DNA of 28,798 nucleotides, taken from positions 1 through 28,798 of the forward strand of contig AFZH01020656.1 in assembly GCA_048213135.1 (NCBI GenBank), written 5' to 3'. The notes under the pieces are model-generated. The model did not search any database. It was given only the letters and a program-made list of their open reading frames with translations, and had not been told where the DNA came from. The DNA is from Reclinomonas americana ATCC 50394 (taxonomy: Eukaryota; Jakobida; Jakobea; Jakobida). Below, piece by piece: positions 20,792 through 28,798 of the stretch. Each line of letters starts with the position of its first letter. Within the stretch, counting starts at the first letter, position 1. The position numbers were made by a program, and so were the translations under genes.

Positions 20792-22482
20792 ATGAGGTGG
20801 TTGTCGAGCCAAGCCACTCGGGCTCCTGCCGCGTTTTTCGATGTGTGCATTGCCGGTGGCGGGTTGGCCGGCTGTGCATTCGCCGTGGCTCTTCGTTGCG
20901 CGTTCTGTCTCTCCCACTCTCTCACTCCTCCTCCTTGCACAATCTCAAGTTTAGATGATTCGCAGAGGCGCATCCCATGACACGGCATCTGCGCGTGGCC
21001 ATCGTGGATCCCGCTCCCTCATCACCTCCGCCCACCAGCACCGCAGACAGCAGCACACGAGTGCATTCGATTCGCACCAGTGCACTCACTCCATCGTCGA
21101 GACGATTCTTTGAGCGTTGCGTTGTCCACACACCAGTCTCTCTCTCAGTCTCACGTTCTCTCTCACATGCATGTGGCCCGGGGAGCAGAGAGTGGTGTGT
21201 GGCCACGCATGGAGGAGCTCGGTGCCTCGCCATTCCATCACATGCGCGTGTGGGACGAGGTCGGTGGCGGCACAATTGGTTTCGACAACTCCAAGTCGCC
21301 GCTGGCACACATGGCGGAGAATGACCGCCTGCAGGAGGCGCTGAATGAGCGACTGGGCGACGACGCGGTGACGTGGTTCCGCGGGCTCGGAGTGAAGAAT
21401 GTGAGCGGAGTGTTTCAGCATGCCAGTCCGGCGGCCACTGTGCACTTGACGAACGGGACCACCATTGATGCCTCCTTGCTGGTGTGCGCTTGCCATGATG
21501 ATAGTGATGTAGCTGGTTTGCTGATGGGTGGGGCATGCAGGTGGCCGCCGACGGTGCTGCGTCGCGAGTGCGGCAGTGTGTCGGCATTGCGTCCACGTCG
21601 CGGGCGTATGGGCAAAAGGCGGCGGTGGCGAGTGTGGTGCATGAGCCGGTGGCGCAGCGTACTGCGTATCAGCGATTCCTCACCACCGGTCCACTGGCGT
21701 TGCTGCCGCTCACCGACACCGTGAGCAATGTGGTGTGGTCGACGACGGTGGACGAGGCCGACGAGCTGGTGGCGTGTGCGCCCGAGGAATTCGTGCGCCG
21801 CGTGAACGATGCCTTCACGCGGCCCACCGCCGCACCACCAGTGTCGGGTGTGTCGGCTGTGCTGTCGGCCATCTTCCCTCGACCCGAAATGATTGCCGGC
21901 GCTCCGTTGCCGCGACCACCACAAATATTGCAGTTGGAGCACCCGCAGCGTGGCGCGTTCCCACTGCAGCTGATGCACGCACAGCGATATGTCACTCATC
22001 GGTGTGCGCTGATTGGGTGAGTTGTTGGTGACTCGGGGGGAAGAGTGCATGCCCGTGTTGTGACTCTTGCGCACTGGTGCACAGCGATGCATGCCACGTG
22101 GTGCACCCGTTGGCCGGCCAGGGCCTCAATCTCGGCCTCGGCGATGCCGAATCGTTGGCCCGCGTAATCGCACGCACGGTGGAGACCGGTGGCGACATTG
22201 GTGCAGTGACGGCGTTGGAGGACTACGAAAGCGATCGGCGACCCACCAACAGCATGATGACCCTCGGCATGCACCTTATCAAGGGCACCTTTGAGACGAA
22301 TCAACCGGCGCCGTTCGCCATGGCTCGCAGCCTCGGCATGTCGCTGCTGAACAATCTCGATTTCGCCAAGGTATACTTGTTGTCGAGATTGTGTGTGGGG
22401 GGACGCGATTGGTGACTCTCATCTGGGTGCGCAGCGTCTGATCATGCAACAAGCGTCGGGCGAGAGCGCGCTGCGAAGATGA
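20792..22482 (+). CDS. COQ6: Ubiquinone biosynthesis FAD monooxygenase, COQ6 type (UbiH/Coq6 family)
   Basis: Six exons: 20792-20894, 20966-21115, 21189-21481, 21541-22016, 22085-22370, 22435-22482 (1356 nt, 451 aa, close to the usual COQ6 length). COQ6 hydroxylates the C5 position of the polyprenylated ring on the matrix side of the mitochondrial inner membrane. An Arg-containing, acid-free start (MRWLSSQATRAPAAFF) looks like a mitochondrial presequence. The FAD Rossmann motif DVCIAGGGLAGCAFAVAL follows directly. Residues from VWPRMEEL to LLVAADGAASRVRQ match the middle of the family. The second FAD motif is HVVHPLAGQGLNLGLGDAES. The C-terminus reads GMSLLNNLDFAKRLIMQQAS. The final ALRR-TGA confirms TGA as a stop. 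A UbiH/UbiF-like relative cannot be excluded, but the eukaryotic context favours COQ6. Confidence 0.92.
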
Positions 22483-22657
22483 TGAACGGTGCACAATAAT
22501 AGAACACCAGAAGCTCAACGGCGCCAGGGGGCAAGGGGGAGAAGGGATTGCACATTCGTTGCAAGTTTGACCTCTCTCGACACTCGAACTATTCTTGTCC
22601 AATATCCGTGCATGACAGCTTTCAATTTTCTGTTATACGTGAGAGAGAGAGAGAAAC
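22483..22657 (+). promoter_or_regulatory. Spacer upstream of the sirtuin gene
   Basis: 175 nt holding the COQ6 3' end and the sirtuin promoter. A GA repeat (about 22641-22653) sits immediately before the sirtuin ATG. No TATA box or other motif is evident. Confidence 0.3.
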
Positions 22658-25090
22658 ATGAGCGCAGCCGACGACGCCGCACTTGACAAGGTGACACCAA
22701 CAACAAAAACGCACTTCCGAACTCACTCACTCACTCTCTGCCATGCAGTATCTGGGCCAAGCAGTGCCCGAGCAGGCCTTTGAGGTTGCACCAAAGGAGG
22801 GTACGTGCATTCACAGCAACAGCGCACTCCACACTGCTCGCAACTCACGCACACGCGCGCGCAGACTGCCCACACGTGTTTGATCACGTGGTGTACCCTG
22901 CGCGAGAGCGTTACGAGGAGGTCTTTGATGGTTTGTGAGCCTCTGTACATGTGCGTGTGTGACAAGGCACAGTTGTCTCAGTGCTGATCGCTCCTCTCAT
23001 TCAGTGCATCGACCATGCGGCACGTGCGGTCACGTGGGCGAGAACTGGTGATCATGAGTCGACATGCGATGCGATGATCTTGCTTGCTTGCGCGACTGGC
23101 ACTCACGCGGCAGTGTGTGCAGGTTGAACTTGCAGTCGCACGCAGTGCAGTGCTCTCGGTTACGTGCTTCCCTTCACGCGCGGACAGTGGATCGCTTGGC
23201 ACTCACGTACACAGTGTTCTGTTGTTCGTGACAGGTACATTCAGGGTCACATGGTGGACCACTATGCGGCCACGCGTGGCGAGTCGGGCGAGACCAACTG
23301 CATCGCCTGCAGCTTCACGGATCTCAGTGTCGTTGCGTGCCTGCTGCTGTTGCTGCGTGTTTGGTTCCGATTTTTCCGACGCACTCACTCCATTCTCGTG
23401 TACTGCAGTGGTGCTACAAGGTTCCTGCTTTTGATGCTTGTCACTCACACACACCACACTTGCCTTTCGCTCGTTGTCTCACTCGTCGCTGCATCGCCCT
23501 TGGCAGTGTGATTCGTACATCAAGCATCCGCGCCTGACTGCGGCTCTGTCGCAACTGCACTTGTCCAAGTTTGGGCACTTGCCTGCGGGAGGTTCGAGTG
23601 ATCCTGATGAGAGCTGAAACGTGCGGCTGTGGCCATCAATGTACCAACCTCTTCGTTTTGCCATCTGTTTCTTTTTTCCTTCCTTGTTTTTTTCGTGTTG
23701 GCAGTGGCCGCGGTGGAGGACGTGGACGACGCAGAGGAGGGTGGACCGCCGCCGACCGTCGAGCAGGTTGCCGAGGGCATCAAGCGAGGCGATTGTTGCG
23801 TGCGTGTACGTGGTGCGCAGTTGCGCCTTGTGCTGACTTCGCCGTCTGCAGATCGGCGCATCGTGGTGTTGACTGGTGCCGGCATCAGCACGGCGGCTGG
23901 CATTCCCGACTTCCGCACACCCGGCACGGGCCTGTACGACAACCTCGCGCAGTACGATTTGCCGCGTCCGACGGCCGTCTTTGAGTTGGAGTTGCGCACC
24001 AGTCCGCGTATGCTCTATGCCTACATCGCAGCTGATCGTCTCTGTCAGGTTCTTCCTGGCCAACCCACGACCATTCTACAAGCTCGCCAAGAGTCTGTTC
24101 CCGGGCGAATACAAGGTGTGCAGTGGAGCTCTCGCGTCATATAGACTGCTTGCTCGCGAGCTCGGGCTGACTCCGTGGTGCTTGTTGTAGCCGACTCGTG
24201 CACACTGCTTCATCCGGTTGCTGAATGATCGCGGCCTCCTCTCCCGCAACTACACTCAGTTCCGTGCACCGGTGGCATGAATATCGATCGCAGAGCGACA
24301 ACTGACAATGCGTGCGCGCGTGTGCAGGAACATTGACTGCCTGGAGCGGTCGGCCGGTGTGCCTCCCAACCGCGTGGTCGAGTGCCACGGCTCCTTCGCG
24401 TCGGCCTCGTGCACCCGATGCCGCAAGGAATACCCGCCAGCGGTCGTCAAGGGTACGCGTTCTCCCGTGTGGCGTGAGTACTGGTTGTCGACGCTCACCG
24501 ACCATCTCGTGCAGCGGCCATTACTGCCGAGGAGATTTTGCACTGCTCCGAGTGCGAGGGTCTGGTGAAGCCCGACATTGTGTTTTTCGGCGAGTCACTG
24601 CCGGAGCGCTTCGAGCAGGCGCGGCTCGACTTGCCGCAGGCAGACCTGTTGATCGTCATGTTCGTCACTATCGTTCTCTCTCTCTTTCATCGTCATCGCT
24701 GCGTACGCTCACAGTCGCACCTGTGACAGGGGCACTTCGCTGCGCGTGGCGCCCGTCTCGCACCTGCCGTCGCTGGTCGGCCGCCGCGTGCACCGCTTGT
24801 TCCTCAACCGTGAGCCACTGGCAGGTAACGTGGCGCTCCACTCAGCACCCTTGCCTCTCATCGCCGTCATCCTTACCGCCCTTTCTTCTCTCTTTTTGCC
24901 GTCAACAGCTCGGTTCCAGCGTGATGCCGCTAACAGCACCGATGTGGAGATGCTGGGCGACATTGAGGATTCAGTGACGCAGCTGGCCGATCTGCTGGGG
25001 TGGCGCGAGGACCTGGACGCGGTGCATGCCGGCCTGCACGCTGCTGCAGGCGACGAGGCGGCGGGTGCCAGTGGCAGCGGTTCCGACTGA
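22658..25090 (+). CDS. Sirtuin (SIRT2-like NAD-dependent deacylase) with N-terminal UBP-type zinc finger
   Basis: Sixteen exons: 22658-22690, 22749-22800, 22865-22930, 23005-23047, 23123-23158, 23235-23331, 23409-23420, 23507-23591, 23705-23794, 23852-23990, 24049-24115, 24191-24258, 24328-24452, 24515-24659, 24730-24824, 24909-25090 (1335 nt, 444 aa). Residues about 29-130 form a Zn[48 protein letters not shown], then FTDLSVWCYKCDSYI. Residues about 165-410 are a complete sirtuin core: [53 protein letters not shown], catalytic His in VECHGSF, zinc Cys pairs CTRC and [26 protein letters not shown]. The expected partner activity is NAD-dependent lysine deacylation, with the finger binding a free ubiquitin C-terminus or unanchored chain. 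The Trp-Leu-Asn-Leu segment resembles USP5-type fingers and lacks two extra Cys of HDAC6-type fingers. Exon 7 is 12 nt. Confidence 0.9.
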
Positions 25091-25366
25091 CGGAAAAACA
25101 AGGGAAGACGCAACTGCAGTGCAATCATGAATCATACATTGAAGCCACTGAGCTGGTGATAATGACACTGGCAGGCGGTCCGTGACAGTCGATTGGTATC
25201 GTTCAGGGCCGAGACAGGCGGTCAAGTGTGTGTGCCAGGCACACACTCGACACAAAAAAAAGAGAGGTTTCGCACTGTCGCCCGTCATCCGATCACAGAC
25301 CGCACCGCCATTCGTCGTCGCCGGCTCATCGGCACCACCTCCCACGCACACCCACACGCAGGCCTG
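25091..25366 (-). other. 3' region between convergent sirtuin and selenoprotein H genes; expected to hold the SECIS
   Basis: 276 nt. On the minus strand this is the selenoprotein H 3' UTR. A SECIS should be here or just beyond. The best string I see is ATGA (25326-25329), 13 nt, AA, 15 nt, TGAT (25292-25295), with a GC-rich but imperfect helix between. A second ATGA at 25282-25285 is followed 12 nt later by AAA but lacks a convincing 3' partner. A hairpin of GTGTGTGCC against GGCACACAC lies at about 25223-25243. None is compelling by eye. Confidence 0.3.
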
Positions 25367-26075
25367 TTACTTGCCCACTTGCGCCACCACCAGATCCACC
25401 ACCTCGGAGGGCGACTCGGGGAACTTGAGCTTGCGCGGTGGTCCCTTCTTGACACCACTCCACACCAACGAATCGTTGACTGCAGGGCGCAGCAACGAAG
25501 AGTAAGGCGAACAGCGAAGAACAATAGCTGCAGAAGGGTAAAGGGAGGCGTACCGGTCACCTCAAAGCTGCCTCGCCTGCAGAGAAAAGGAGTCAGTCGA
25601 TGATAATCATGAATGCATGCATGCACGTAATGCATATGATCGCTCTCTCGTCTCACCGCGGCTTGTCAGTGTTCAACGCGACCGTGAGGTCCGGGAAGCG
25701 GTCCTGCAACGCCGCCACGACGGCGTTTGCATGCCGCTTGTACACGGATCAGCTCTTGCTGTGGTAATGCACGTCAGCGCCTGACACACTCTACAGAGGA
25801 GAGAGAGAGAGATCGCACCAAAACTCAATGGCCACACGCATGCCCGACGCTCCTGCCGTCGACGACGAAGCGGCGGGTGTAGTCGCAGTCGCAGTCTCCT
25901 CCTTGGCGGTGGCGGCCTTGGGGGCGCGCTTGCCTCGCTTGGTGGGCGGAGCTCCCTCGGCCTCTGCCGACTCTGCTTTCACGTCCTGCTCCTCCTCTGC
26001 ATCCTCTGCCACCTCTTCCTTCTTCACCGCGGGCGCCTCGGAGGCGGCGATCTTCGACGCACTTCGCTTGCGCAT
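25367..26075 (-). CDS. SELENOH: Selenoprotein H (SelH), with in-frame TGA as selenocysteine
   Basis: Four exons: 25819-26075, 25657-25758, 25554-25576, 25367-25479 (495 nt, 164 aa). The N-terminus is a Lys/Glu/Ala-rich basic region (MRKRSASKIAAS, PPTKRGKRAPKAA) like the nuclear/nucleolar targeting part of SelH. The thioredoxin-like core begins MRVAIEF. The Cys codon is split by intron 1 (TG/C), giving C-K-S-U-S-V-Y, where U is TGA at 25749-25751. Then follow ANAVVAALQDRFPDLTVALN, KPRRGSFEVT and VWSGVKKGPPRKLKFPE, matching the family's conserved KPRRGSFEV and GxKKGPPRKLKFP segments, ending VVAQVGK-TAA. SelH is a redox-active, DNA-binding nuclear protein protecting against oxidative stress. The gene starts 71 nt after the stop of the reductase gene on the same strand. 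Termination at the TGA would give a fragment of about 88 aa lacking most of the fold. Confidence 0.88.
25749..25751 (-). other. Selenocysteine codon (TGA) of the CxxU motif
   Basis: Read on the minus strand as AAG AGC TGA TCC GTG TAC. It follows the Cys codon created across intron 1, giving Cys-Lys-Ser-Sec, and precedes the conserved VY. The frame stays open for 75 further codons of family-specific sequence, which argues against a genuine stop. Sec insertion needs a SECIS in the 3' UTR. Confidence 0.85.
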
Positions 26076-26146
26076 GGGAGGAGAAAATGCAAACACGAAA
26101 ACTCCGACCGGAGAGTTCGCTGAAAAAACCTCCGCCTGCGCTGCTT
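26076..26146 (-). promoter_or_regulatory. 71-nt spacer upstream of selenoprotein H
   Basis: The only sequence between the reductase stop and the SelH ATG. A CATAAAAG string spans the reductase TAA and is the nearest thing to a TATA element. The spacer contains no in-frame stop in the frame shared by reductase exon 6 and SelH exon 1. Confidence 0.35.
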
Positions 26147-27568
26147 TTATGCATGCTTCTTGTCCTCTGCATCGTTGCGCACCTTTGCCGCCATGCCCCC
26201 GAGAATCGAAATCGCCAGTCTCTCGCTCAGCCATCTGCCGGGTCGTCGTGAGAGAGAGACGCGAGCGATTGCACGATTGCAGCAACAAAACACGCAACGT
26301 CGGCACCAGAGTCAAGGCCATCAATTGCACCTGGTGCGCCCAGTACGGCATGAAGCTGTTGGAGCCTCGGGCGACGCAAGCAATGGCCGAGCGCGCAAAG
26401 GTGCGGGCCGAGCACTCGAAGGTGGTCTCCTTGGTGACGTGCTTGCTACTGAGCGGCGTCACCACGGTCGCCGGCAACACCGAGGCCACTCGGACCAGCG
26501 GACCGTACGGTCGGCATTCAAGCGACAGGGCACGAGAGAAGAAGTCCACAAACGCCTTGGTGCCGCAGTAGATCGACAGGTAGGGGCTCGGCATGAGACC
26601 GACCATCGACGACAGGTTGAGAATGAGCCCGAGCCGGCGTTCGCGCATGCGCGGCAGCACCACGTGCGTCATGCGCAGCAGTGACTGATTATTGAGGCGC
26701 AGCGTGCGGCACGAGGCCTCCACATCCGTATCGGCCACCTCTGCGCACCACCACCACGCACATCAGCACCTCGAGCAAACCAACCAGCCGCGAGTGCACC
26801 ACACCTCGCATGTCGGCCTCGTTGCCGCCGACATTGTTGACCAGCAGCGTCACATCCAACGGCGCCAGGAACTGCTCCACCGCAGCGTAGGTGCCGTCGA
26901 GATCAGGCGAGCTAAAGTCGACCGACAGCACACGACTCTCCACGCCGTGATCTTGCAAGTGTGGAGGTGAGAAGCGCGCGACAACTCAACGAAGAAAGGT
27001 TATACTGTACTCACCACGTCGAATGTCGGCAGCAATGGCCTCCATCTTGACGAGTGTGCGACTGATGATGGCCACGTTGAAGCCGAGAGCGGCCAGCTCC
27101 AGCACAAACGCCTTGCCCTGCGCGTGTGAGAAGAGAGAGACAGGTCATCGCCAATGACACATTCACACAGCACAGGATGCAAGAGTCGCAACAATGCCGT
27201 CGGAGCCACCAGTCACTGCATGCAACATGAGACACACACACGAGAGGCATACAGCACAGGAGAGGCACAAGACTCACCGACCGCCCACACGCCCTGCAAG
27301 AGTGCACACAATGCAATCATCAGTCACACATTTCTCCGCATTCTCTCTCTCACACACACACACACTCGCGCACTCTGTCTCCTCTCTCACGCCCACGTGT
27401 GTGCACCTTGCGAGGCATCCACGGAGCCAGTGCCTTGCGCAGATTCTCATCCTTCATCGGTCCGAGCACCGAGAAGCGCACCCATTGCACAGTGACCCAC
27501 ACCCACTTGGCCACAATCAGCGCGCCCACCACGCCAAACACCCAACACAAGCCGCACGTGACTGACAT
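26147..27568 (-). CDS. Very-long-chain 3-oxoacyl-CoA reductase (HSD17B12/KAR-type short-chain dehydrogenase)
   Basis: Seven exons: 27407-27568, 27278-27293, 27193-27215, 27015-27117, 26805-26951, 26275-26740, 26147-26234 (1005 nt, 334 aa). The protein reduces the 3-keto intermediate of microsomal fatty-acid elongation with NADPH. An N-terminal membrane anchor (VFGVVGALIVAKWVWVTVQW) precedes the cofactor motif TGGSDGIGK. LLVNNVGGNEADM is the NNAG-type motif, LILNLSSMVGL carries the catalytic Ser strand, and YCGTK is the catalytic YxxxK. The C-terminus (LSERLAISILGGMAAKV ... KKHA) ends in a KKxx ER-retrieval signal, fitting an ER elongase enzyme. Length is near the 312-347 aa of animal and yeast homologues. 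Exon 2 is 16 nt and the last intron 40 nt. A sterol/steroid 17-beta-dehydrogenase role is the alternative within the same family. Confidence 0.9.
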
Positions 27569-27619
27569 TCGTGTTGTGATGACAACAGAGAGAGGACTTT
27601 ACGAGCGCGTAGGACGCAA

Positions 27620-28594
27620 TCACAAACGGTGAATGGTGTGGTGATCGGTGACGGCCGACAAGTTGTCGAGTGAGTCCCAGATGCGATACAAGAACTGCTC
27701 CTGGATCTTGAAGAACCAGGGTGAGAGCAGCACATCGTGGCGATCGGCGTCGCGAATGAAGTGCTGCATCTCCTGCTTGGTAAAGTATCGCGTCTCCTTG
27801 ATCTCGTTCGGGTTGGCCTCGTGCGACACGTTCTTGCGCACCACCAAGATGTGATCGACTGCATAAAGGAGGAGTGTGACTACATGAAAGGCAGTTGCTT
27901 GGTTGGTCGTTCACGCGCGCAACTCTCGTGCTCGCCCCACACGCCATCCGACGGCGCCATGTAATGCAACCGCGTAATGTACGTCATGTCGTCGGTGCTC
28001 ACATCGGTGATGCTGAGCTCCTGCTCCAGCTTGCGCACTGCTGCTCTCTTCACGCCCATGTTCTGCGGCAGCTCGCTGTCCATCTCCTCCGGGTAGAATA
28101 GCGGGTGTGAGCAGCACGTGTTGGTCCAGTAGCCGGGGAAGGTGATCTTGGAGTCGGCGCGCTGGTGCATCAGCAGCCGGTTGTGCGAGTCGAAGATGAA
28201 CACGGAGAAGGCGCGATGCAGCATGCCCTGGCTGATGTTGCTCATCAAGTGGCCTGCCCAGCATTCAGCACATTGTGCATGCAACATGCAGAGGGAATCG
28301 ATGCACGCAACAGGTCTGCTTGGTCGCACTGCCAATGGGACTATCGTCGATATCAACCAGAATGCACTCCTCCTTCATCAGTGCCACCTGCACGGCATCA
28401 AAGCCCTCCAGCTCCGGGTCGACGGGCTCCAGCGGTCCTTCGGTCAGCGCGCTCATGCTCTTCCTGCGTGTTCCTAATGGCGATGCGACGCTTGTCAGAG
28501 TGCGTCTCCACAGGCCACGACTACTACTACTGATGGCGAGAGGAGAGCGAGTGCGAGCGAGGAGAGAGAGGAGGCTGCGCGACATGTGCGCCAT
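27620..28594 (-). CDS. IDI1: Isopentenyl-diphosphate delta-isomerase, type I
   Basis: Three exons: 28312-28594, 27924-28253, 27620-27858 (852 nt, 283 aa). It interconverts IPP and DMAPP for isoprenoid synthesis. The Nudix-like core is complete: IGSATKQTCHLMSNI, GMLHRAFSVFIFDSHNRLLM, KITFPGYWTNTCCSHPL with the catalytic Cys, AAVRKLEQELSI, and VWGEHEIDHILVVRKNV with the catalytic Glu. The C-terminal part reads SPWFFKIQEQFLYRIWDSLD. Starting at the first ATG (28594) adds 46 residues rich in Ser, Leu and Arg with no acidic residue (MSRSLLSLLARTRS, GLWRRTLTSV), which looks like a mitochondrial presequence. An internal ATG (28456, MSALTEG) would give a 237-aa enzyme of typical cytosolic size. Both introns start GTTGCG. 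The stop is 51 nt upstream of the reductase ATG. Confidence 0.95.
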
Positions 28595-28798
28595 GAGAAT
28601 GAGAAGTTTTTTTGCGAAAAATGAGAATTTTCGAAAAACGAAGCGACCTTCTCCGCCTCTCCTCCTTTCCCCAGACAGGGACGACAGCGAAAGAGAAGAG
28701 GCGTGGAGATCATTGGATGCTCACTGGGGGTGTGCGAGCGCGCACCTTTTTTTCGCACAAATCGATTCGATTTCCACTGGATGGCCGACGGACAGACC
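28595..28798 (-). promoter_or_regulatory. Upstream region of the isomerase gene
   Basis: 204 nt to the window end with no gene I can support. Just upstream of the ATG is an unusually AT-rich block (about 28605-28645) for this GC-rich window. It includes CGAAAA and TTTTCG as an inverted repeat (28615-28633) with a 7-nt spacer. This is a candidate promoter or 5' UTR element. Confidence 0.35.

Noticed and set aside
25749-25751. TGA as sense codon under an alternative genetic code
   Set aside because: TGA terminates the COQ6-type, sirtuin, isomerase and left-end genes at family-consistent positions, so only context-specific Sec recoding fits.

Overview
The window is nuclear DNA from a unicellular eukaryote. 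It is GC-rich and gene-dense. Genes are cut by many short GT-AG introns (mostly about 40-160 nt, minimum resolved 40 nt), intergenic gaps run from about 50 to 450 nt, and (CA)n, (TC)n and (GA)n tracts fill introns and spacers. I cannot place the species. A giant beta-helix/multipass surface protein plus a selenoprotein H fits a free-living, probably aquatic, heterotrophic protist. TGA is a normal stop in several genes here (COQ6-like, sirtuin, isomerase), so the in-frame TGA of the selenoprotein H gene is a recoding event and not a different genetic code.

Layout. 1-669 (+): 3' end of a small predicted membrane protein. 743-13208 (-): one very large gene for a secreted/membrane protein, with a signal peptide, about 9 kb of parallel beta-helix (POMP-like) repeats, a Cys-rich region and a multi-TM C-terminus. 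13331-15518 (-): a coiled-coil protein built from 13 small exons. 15638-18063 (+): a protein of about 544 aa with an AMPK-beta-type glycogen-binding (CBM48) domain and an unrecognised N-terminal domain. 18501-19203 (-) and 19644-20569 (+): a divergent pair encoding ribosomal proteins eS21 and uL5. 20792-22482 (+): COQ6-type ubiquinone monooxygenase. 22658-25090 (+): a sirtuin fused behind a UBP-type zinc finger. 25367-26075 (-): selenoprotein H. 26147-27568 (-): very-long-chain 3-ketoacyl-CoA reductase (HSD17B12/KAR type). 27620-28594 (-): isopentenyl-diphosphate isomerase.

Gene models were built by hand from splice sites and family similarity. For eleven genes the exon lengths I summed, or in the giant gene the exons I resolved, keep a single frame. 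The three minus-strand genes at the right (isomerase, reductase, selenoprotein H) lie 51 and 71 nt apart. Isoprenoid supply (isomerase), ubiquinone synthesis (COQ6) and fatty-acid elongation (reductase) are lipid functions, but nothing here shows co-regulation.

The most interesting items are: the ZnF-UBP-sirtuin fusion; the selenoprotein H with its CxxU redox motif and a SECIS not yet located; an intron whose retention would fuse the reductase in frame to selenoprotein H; a recurrent unusual 5' splice site (GTTGCG); 8-16 nt microexons; the phase-1 exon ladder of the giant gene; and the glycogen-binding protein with a possible myristoylation signal.
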